Source: Nioella aestuarii
GTDB lineage: Bacteria > Pseudomonadota > Alphaproteobacteria > Rhodobacterales > Rhodobacteraceae
Reading direction: 5' to 3'
Length of the DNA stretch: 64,000 bases
Assembly (NCBI RefSeq): GCF_050896395.1
Contig: NZ_JBPBBA010000013.1
Coordinates: 22,606-86,605 of the forward strand
The notes under the pieces were generated by a model. It was given only the letters and a program-made list of their open reading frames with translations, did no database searches and was not told where the DNA came from. Shown here piece by piece: positions 62,019 through 64,000 of the stretch. Within the stretch, counting starts at the first letter, position 1, and every line of letters starts with the position of its first letter. A program made the translations under genes and the position numbers.

Positions 62019-62103
62019 CTACAGAGTATCCGGGGCCGCCAATTCGCGTTTGGGCGTGGCGCTACGTGTCTGCGCCTTACGGGTCGTCAACTGCGCCCAA
62101 CCG

Positions 62104-62200
62104 GGATTTCGCCGCCTTCGGCGTCGATCCGCGCGTGATCCTGTGGATCACGCGACCCCCAACCCGGAGGCTCGGCACAAAGAGCCTCAGCCGGGTTAGA
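62104..62200. repeat. Partial dispersed-repeat start with extra hairpins
   Basis: TTTCGCCGCCTTCGGCGTCGA is shared with the start of the repeat copies at 26437 and 29618, but the rest differs. It contains GCGTGATCCTGTGGATCACGC (perfect inverted repeat) and AACCCGGAGGCT..AGCC..GGGTT. It overlaps the end region of the SDR-like gene. Confidence 0.45.
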
Positions 62201-63044
62201 TCCCTGCACAAACAGGCCTCCAGCCAAGCTCTTCCCGGATGCGCCCGGACCCCATGGCTTGATCCCGCATAGGGCCCGCCGCCATGGCCCCATGGCGGTG
62301 CAAAACCTCGGACCTGGACAGAACCCGCCAATCCGTCGGCCGGCCCAAACGGGCGGCAAGCCGGGCAACACAGCGTCCCACGGGGACGCACGCCTCTGCT
62401 GCAACGGTGTAGCTTCCCGTGGCAAGTGGCGCTTCCAGCACCAGCCGATAGGCCCGGGCCAGGTCACGCCGGTGCACCAGGGGCCAGCCGATTTGCTCGT
62501 GTCCCCAGATCTCCGGCAAGCGCCCCGCCTGCAGCGCCGACGTAAACGAAGCGAAGGCCCCGCCGGTAATGTTATGTACGATGGCCGGGTGGATCACGGC
62601 ATGTGGCACAGATGCAGCCTGCAACCGCTTGATCCCCGAGACCATCCAGGAAAACTCGGGCATCGGGTCAAATTCGGTCTTCGGGCCGATGAGCTGCCCT
62701 TTGCCCGTTCCAAATAGCCAGGCACCGCCCGTGTAGATGATGCGCGTTCCCGCCTTGCCGGCTTCAATCAGAGCGCCTAGCGCCAGGTCGTCGATCTCTG
62801 CCATGTCGGGGCCAAATCCGGTGCCCAGATGGATCGCCGCATCAGCCCCGGTTGCCAAGGTGCTCCACCCGCCGGGGTCTGAAAGGTCCCCCCGCTTGGC
62901 ATCCGCCCCCATCGCCTGCAACGCAACACAGCCCTGCTCAGTGCGCGAAAGCCCCGTTACCCTGTGGCCGCGTGCCAAAAGCTCCTGCACGACCGCCGAA
63001 CCGATGAACCCCGACGCGCCCGTGACGAACACGGAAAGACCCAT
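62196..63044 (-). CDS. Atypical SDR (NAD-dependent epimerase/dehydratase-like) protein
   Basis: This 282-residue protein has the Rossmann motif FVTGASGFIGSAVV at residues 5-18 and GDLSDPGGWSTL. At the usual extended-SDR YxxxK site it reads MVSGIK, so the Lys is present but the Tyr is replaced by Val. This places it with atypical SDRs that bind NAD(P) but may lack dehydrogenase activity. The ATG at 63044 has AGGAG upstream. The substrate is unknown. Confidence 0.82.
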   Translation of the reverse strand: MGLSVFVTGASGFIGSAVVQELLARGHRVTGLSRTEQGCVALQAMGADAKRGDLSDPGGWSTLATGADAAIHLGTGFGPDMAEIDDLALGALIEAGKAGTRIIYTGGAWLFGTGKGQLIGPKTEFDPMPEFSWMVSGIKRLQAASVPHAVIHPAIVHNITGGAFASFTSALQAGRLPEIWGHEQIGWPLVHRRDLARAYRLVLEAPLATGSYTVAAEACVPVGRCVARLAARLGRPTDWRVLSRSEVLHRHGAMAAGPMRDQAMGSGRIREELGWRPVCAGI

Positions 63045-63139
63045 GTGCAAATCTCCTCGAATCAAAGATCAAAGCAGAATGCGCCCTCAAAGCCGCTTGA
63101 GGGCAAGAGGTTCTGCGTTCAGCTTTTGCGCAGCCCTAC

Positions 63140-63195
63140 GCGCGCCGCCAGGCGCGCGCGGATCGACGCGCCGAAGGCGCGGCGAAATCCATTGG
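63140..63195 (-). repeat. Short repeat fragment upstream of the SDR gene
   Basis: On the minus strand TTTCGCCGCGCCTTCGGCGCGTCGATCC matches the start of the dispersed repeat family with a 6-bp expansion of the hairpin. A perfect 8-bp hairpin GCCCTCAA/TTGAGGGC lies just to its left at 63083-63104. Confidence 0.4.
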
Positions 63196-63207
63196 CCAGC
63201 GTCACGC

Positions 63208-64000
63208 TCAGCGGGTCAGAACCGCAGAAACCGGGGCCAGAGCCACGGCCTCTGACCGGCTTCCAAGCGCCCAGGAAAACAGCGCCGTCACCGTGTCGGA
63301 ATAGGTGTGCCCCACCACGATCACCGCGCCCTCCTGCCCGGCGGCGAAGGCCGCGCGGTCAAGGTATCGGGTGATCACCGTGGCGCGTTCCCGTTCGCTG
63401 TCCAGTTCCCGGAATAGGGTTGCGGCGGGCACCGCCGCGCGGGTGGCTGTCTGTTGGGCGGCATTCAGCCCGCGCGGGTAGGCCACCAAACCATGGCCGG
63501 TTTCGGCAAGAACGTCCACGACACCGTCCAGCACCTCTCGCCGTCCCTGGATGGCTTCTGTCGAGCTATCCAGAACCGCAACCGCTTCTGGCAGCCGCTC
63601 AAACCCGCGGTTCAGCACATCCGCCACCTGCCCCGGCTCTGTCTCCTCGGTGAAGATCTCCCCCAAAAGCAGCACTTCGAACCCCGCCTCGCGATAGGTG
63701 GCGGCGGCTTCGCTCGCGTCGGGGCGGCGGGGGTCGATGGCGAAGGCCACCGGGAAATCGAACCGGGTGAGCGCGTCGCGGCCAAGCGAGAACGACGGGT
63801 CATCAATCAGGATCACGGCCATCAGGGGCCGTGTTTCCTCGGCATCAAAGGGCGCGGCGAAAGCGTCGATGGCGCGGCGCGGCGCATCGGGGTCCGTGGC
63901 ATCCCCTGTTTCAAGCGGTTGCAGCGGGCGACCCGCCGGCGCGGTTTCGGTCTGCGCCTCTGGCCCGGTTTCGATTTGCGGCAGGCCAAGCGGCGCGGGT
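63208..64000 (-). CDS. Divergent polysaccharide deacetylase family protein (partial)
   Basis: The frame continues to the right edge without a start, so the N-terminus is missing. The visible 263 residues contain a proline/alanine/threonine-rich linker, then LMAVILIDDPSFSLGRDAL, FPVAFAIDPRRPDASEAA and AVLDSSTEAIQGRREVL, matching the divergent polysaccharide deacetylase (YibQ-like) family. These usually have an N-terminal membrane anchor and act in the envelope. Function is not established. Confidence 0.85.
   Translation of the reverse strand, partial: PAPLGLPQIETGPEAQTETAPAGRPLQPLETGDATDPDAPRRAIDAFAAPFDAEETRPLMAVILIDDPSFSLGRDALTRFDFPVAFAIDPRRPDASEAAATYREAGFEVLLLGEIFTEETEPGQVADVLNRGFERLPEAVAVLDSSTEAIQGRREVLDGVVDVLAETGHGLVAYPRGLNAAQQTATRAAVPAATLFRELDSERERATVITRYLDRAAFAAGQEGAVIVVGHTYSDTVTALFSWALGSRSEAVALAPVSAVLTR

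Noticed and set aside
1..64000. CRISPR arrays, rRNA genes and restriction-modification systems
   Set aside because: No regularly spaced repeat-spacer pattern, no rRNA sequence and no methyltransferase/restriction pair were seen; the only HNH protein is a stand-alone chromosomal type.

Overview
The window is chromosomal DNA from an alphaproteobacterium of the order Rhodobacterales, most likely a marine Roseobacter-type species. The evidence is the gene content and local order: cckA, guaB, rsmB-type methyltransferase, the zwf-pgl-pgi set, small DUF6356/DUF6477/DUF6456 proteins, TRAP-TAXI transport, an MttB-type methyltransferase and a GAAC-N7-GAAC SOS operator. The base composition is GC-rich, genes are tightly packed, and ATGA overlaps are frequent. 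There is no rRNA and no CRISPR array; one tRNA (tRNA-Gly, CCC) is present.

Layout. 1-13540 is mostly a minus-strand housekeeping block: class II amidotransferase (partial), DUF6356, then alaS with a small DUF1330 gene, recA with a triple SOS box, the cckA cell-cycle kinase with a CtrA-type box in front of it, an rRNA cytosine methyltransferase with guaB, and rlmE with ppx/gppA. An Lrp-type regulator and a small sulfotransferase lie on the plus strand. 13809-19302 is a plus-strand one-carbon/corrinoid block: a small virulence-factor-family protein, a MetF-like protein, a methyltetrahydrofolate:corrinoid methyltransferase, a 76-residue conserved protein, a membrane protein and a RACo-type corrinoid activator. 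An MttB-family methyltransferase sits 16 kb further on (35206-36753); no corrinoid-binding protein is visible. 19345-25288 holds an AhpD-like protein, a DUF2235 hydrolase, tRNA-Gly and the Entner-Doudoroff entry genes. 25494-34729 holds a radical SAM protein, two ureohydrolases, a cytosolic reductive-dehalogenase-like protein, an HNH nuclease, an AlkA-type glycosylase with an esterase, an MFS transporter and a DUF6456 regulator.

36931-52332 is mixed: a small membrane protein, a Nudix protein with a metal-binding-like N-terminus, MgtC, guaA, MAPEG, msrB, two DMT exporters, a FadL-type porin, a P-loop ATPase, metA, an alpha/beta hydrolase, ppk2 with a TetR regulator, a large membrane glycosyltransferase-like protein and an iron-dependent alcohol dehydrogenase. 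52388-58134 is a minus-strand catabolic operon: LysR regulator, cytoplasmic sulfatase, fused TRAP-TAXI permease and its binding protein. 58210-59407 is the remnant of an integrated element placed exactly at the 3' end of a marR-family gene, with 23-bp direct repeats at both ends and three 12-bp-period TAGTGCCC repeats inside each end. To its right are sdhE, an XRE regulator, an aspartate aminotransferase, an atypical SDR protein and a partial divergent polysaccharide deacetylase.

The main observations for follow-up are the integrated-element remnant with its symmetrical repeat arms, the dispersed corrinoid methyl-transfer set with Arg/Gly-rich tails on three proteins, the reductive-dehalogenase-like gene, the sulfatase/TRAP operon, the CtrA box at cckA, the palindromic sites around the DUF6456 gene, and a dispersed repeat that begins directly after stop codons.
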